Shown: one piece after another, positions 61,738 through 64,000 of the stretch
How positions within the stretch are numbered: position 1 is the first letter of the stretch
Layout of the letters: every line of letters begins with the position of its first letter
DNA from: Hofstenia miamia
Lineage: Eukaryota > Xenacoelomorpha > Acoela
Assembly: GCA_004352715.1 (NCBI GenBank)
Contig: SCFE01000008.1
Location: 1,154,279 to 1,218,278 of the forward strand
Length of the DNA stretch: 64,000 nt
Direction of reading: 5' to 3'
Position numbers and translations under genes: made by a program
The notes under the pieces: generated by a model
Seen by the model: only the letters and a program-made list of their open reading frames with translations
Told to the model about the DNA's origin: nothing
The model's database searches: none

Positions 61738-63897
61738 CCCTTTGAATACCAAGCTCCAAATACTCTTAATAATACCAAGGGTGGTCAAAATGACCACCCC
61801 ACACATTTTTGACCTATCTTCTAATTCCCCGCATTTTGAATCCAATATTGAGTAAAAATAACAAATATCATTAAATATTTATTGAGATTAACAAGCAATA
61901 ACATTCCTAATATCAAAAAATAACGATTCTTTCGCTTAGAAAAACACATGTGAATTCATTGACCTGTGCATCCAACGCACTCGGCAACTACATCAATGGC
62001 ATGCTGCTTGCAAACATGCCTATGACAATGACGGCAAATTCCCCGGGCTCTATTTGCTTGCCTCTTGCAGACATCTAAGCGGTTTCTTTCACAGTGTTTT
62101 CTTGAAGGGTCTTCGTTTGAGAAATTAATTGATGCCGGTATCTCTTGAATACATAAAAATTTTTTATCAATTGTATCAAGTCGATATGTAGACCGACAGG
62201 GTTTTCCAGTCGATTCTGCACATGCTCATGACACAATGATTTTGCTAAGGAAATTATCATGTAGATAGATGGTGCTTGCAAAGAATTGTCTTGAAGTATG
62301 GCTATTTGAAAATTCTCTTTATAAATTGCAAATTAGGATAATTAATTATATGTTATCAGGCACTAAAACTAAAATATATGCTTGAAAATGTTTACTAAAC
62401 TTGCATAATGGAAGTATTTTGTAATCTTTATCAATGATGTTATTATTAATGTATCTTTACTAGAAAGTGAAAGTCATTTGCTTGTTGTGATGACGTCATG
62501 CAATACTTTGCAAATCTTTTGTAATGGTGAAATGGAAAAGGAAGTAGAGATCAAGTGTCTGGAAGATAAAGTGAAATGTTCTTTCAGAGGAAAGTTAAAA
62601 AATGACATTCTGCCTTAGCTTAGTGCGTTAACCTTTTAACCTCAGATAAAGATCCAGTAAATTTGTATGTATGCTTAAAGTGTTTACAGTTTCTGGCAGA
62701 GTTCGGGCCCAATTTTACATAATCTGATATGNNNNNNNNNNNNNNNNNNNNNNNNNNNNNNNNNNNNNNNNNNNNNNNNNNNNNNNNNNNNNNNNNNNNN
62801 NNNNNNNNNNNNNNNNNNNNNNNNNNNNNNNNNNNNNNNNNNNNNNNNNNNNNNNNNNNNNNNNNNNNNNNNNNNNNNNNNNNNNNNNNNNNNNNNNNNN
62901 NNNNNNNNNNNNNNNNNNNNNNNNNNNNNNNNNNNNNNNNNNNNNNNNNNNNNNNNNNNNNNNNNNNNNNNNNNNNNNNNNNNNNNNNNNNNNNNNNNNN
63001 NNNNNNNNNNNNNNNNNNNNNNNNNNNNNNNNNNNNNNNNNNNNNNNNNNNNNNNNNNNNNNNNNNNNNNNNNNNNNNNNNNNNNNTCATGACTCGCCCC
63101 TCTATACATTATAAAGCCAATTACTGCTTTCAATGATGAAAGAGTAATATGATTAGCCTCAATTCCCAAAGTATCTGCTTTTTCTTTAGAATAGTTCACT
63201 ACCTTTTGAAGATGCTCATCGGGAAAGAATAGATTCCATATTTCTATGAGAGTTTTTGCTCTTCTGGCGGCTGCCGTGGGCCCAGCTTGTTGATGAATGA
63301 TGTCAGCCTGTCTCCTGCGGCCTTGATTTGGAGGGTCTGTGCTCCACACCTGTCCATTTTTATCAACAAATTCGTTTTGGTGTTGACATACTTCATGCAG
63401 ACGTCTATCAGAGAAGGCAGCACCCCCGCCCTCTTCCAAAAGAAGTCTGTGGTTCAGGTGGTGAACTTTCCTGTTCCATTTGGATATCATGAAGCTCCTC
63501 AATGTCAGCAACTTACAGCCGCTCTTCTTAGTCTGTCACCTGACGCGATTACACAATTTTCTAAATTTTCACTTGATTTTATGATAGCTAAGGAATGTTG
63601 ACAGTCTTCAACCATGCGACGCGAACGAATGACAAACAAGGTGAATAAGAGAAAGCTTGATTGATCGGAGAATGTTATATGCAGGCAGAGACAAGCAAAA
63701 GAAATGTACTGTTAACGTCATGTCTGCGTCACTACAAAATCAAAGAAGTCAATAGAGTGAACACACACATGTATGACGTGTCAAATGACCCGGTTGACAA
63801 AGTCACGGAGTGAAAACATCAGAGGATAAATAGTTTTGTTGGAATTTTAAAAAATATCCAGGGGTGGTCGTTTTGACCACCCTTGGTATGCAAAGGG
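61738..63897 (-). mobile_element. piggyBac-superfamily DNA transposon, decayed, with internal gap
   Basis: The right end, read inward from TTAA at 63898-63901, is CCCTTTGCATACCAAGGG followed by a GGTGGTCAAAACGACCACCC palindrome. The left end at 61738-61800 carries the same blocks. Minus-strand coding starts near 63511. It contains a segment with the piggyBac N-terminal pattern (TLIEIWNLFFPDEHLQKVVN, then SLKAVIGFIMYRG, 63087-63300), and ends with a Cys/His-rich tail CRHCHRHVCKQHAIDVVAEC (about 61963-62060) after a frameshift. Ns at 62732-63086 hide the region that should hold the catalytic Asp residues. The flanking sequence 62300-62731 does not look like transposase, so an insertion or deletion is likely. 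Confidence 0.85.
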
Positions 63898-63901
63898 TTA
63901 A

Positions 63902-64000
63902 GACAATGGCTAGCCCATTAAACTCACCAAAAAATATTCAATCAAGATGTTTAAAGAAAAAAACAAAAAACAACTTCATGAAGCAGACAATGATTAGAAT
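63902..64000. other. Flank beyond the piggyBac element
   Basis: About 100 bp of AT-rich sequence without a recognisable feature. Confidence 0.5.

Overview
The window is AT-rich animal DNA, almost certainly from an invertebrate. It holds spliced genes with very short introns (the shortest is 42 bases) next to introns of 1-3 kb, many (TA)n arrays, assembly gaps and a dense layer of mobile elements from several superfamilies. I cannot name the species. The duplicated flanks around single-N joins look like a short-read scaffold with unresolved haplotype or contig overlaps.

Region 1 (1-16.5 kb, minus strand) carries two conserved host genes in the same orientation. DDX49, a DEAD-box RNA helicase of ribosome biogenesis, is complete: five exons, 439 codons, all junctions in frame. 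About 1 kb downstream lies the 5' part of TRRAP (Tra1/Nipped-A), the giant scaffold subunit of the SAGA and NuA4/TIP60 histone acetyltransferase complexes. Twenty-five exons (1,382 codons) can be traced before the gene runs off the left edge. One TRRAP exon is present twice around a 21-N gap, almost certainly an assembly artefact. The 2.2-kb TRRAP intron at 3.6-5.8 kb contains an unassigned exon-like open segment.

Region 2 (16.5-24.7 kb) is mostly unassigned AT-rich DNA. It includes a 5'-truncated LINE fragment (18.1-19.0 kb) and a decayed Mutator-like transposase (20.2-21.3 kb).

Region 3 (24.7-45.3 kb) is a nest of retroelements. Two degenerate Ty3/Gypsy-type LTR elements of one family lie head to tail and appear to share a middle LTR (partial LTR at 24.75 kb, LTRs near 32.6-33.4 and 44.7-45.3 kb). 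The first is broken by a 1.29-kb Mutator-type non-autonomous element with a perfect 9-bp target duplication, an unrecognised plus-strand coding segment, and a LINE of the restriction-like-endonuclease (R2/NeSL/Hero) type on the minus strand. The second keeps recognisable gag, protease, RT, RNase H and integrase, and is interrupted by a 404-bp palindromic element with its own 9-bp target duplication. Between its integrase and 3' LTR it carries about 4.4 kb of unidentified protein-coding remnants, made of two diverged tandem copies of one unit. That unit is the best candidate here for something undescribed.

Region 4 (45.3-64 kb) contains 430-bp, 192-bp and shorter tandem repeats, a hAT-type MITE with an 8-bp target duplication, a collapsed Gypsy RT/integrase fragment, a Jockey/CR1-type LINE RT fragment, and a piggyBac element (61.7-63.9 kb) with TTAA-adjacent termini, N-terminal transposase sequence, a Cys/His-rich C-terminus and a 355-N gap where the catalytic core should be. 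No rRNA, tRNA or CRISPR was found.
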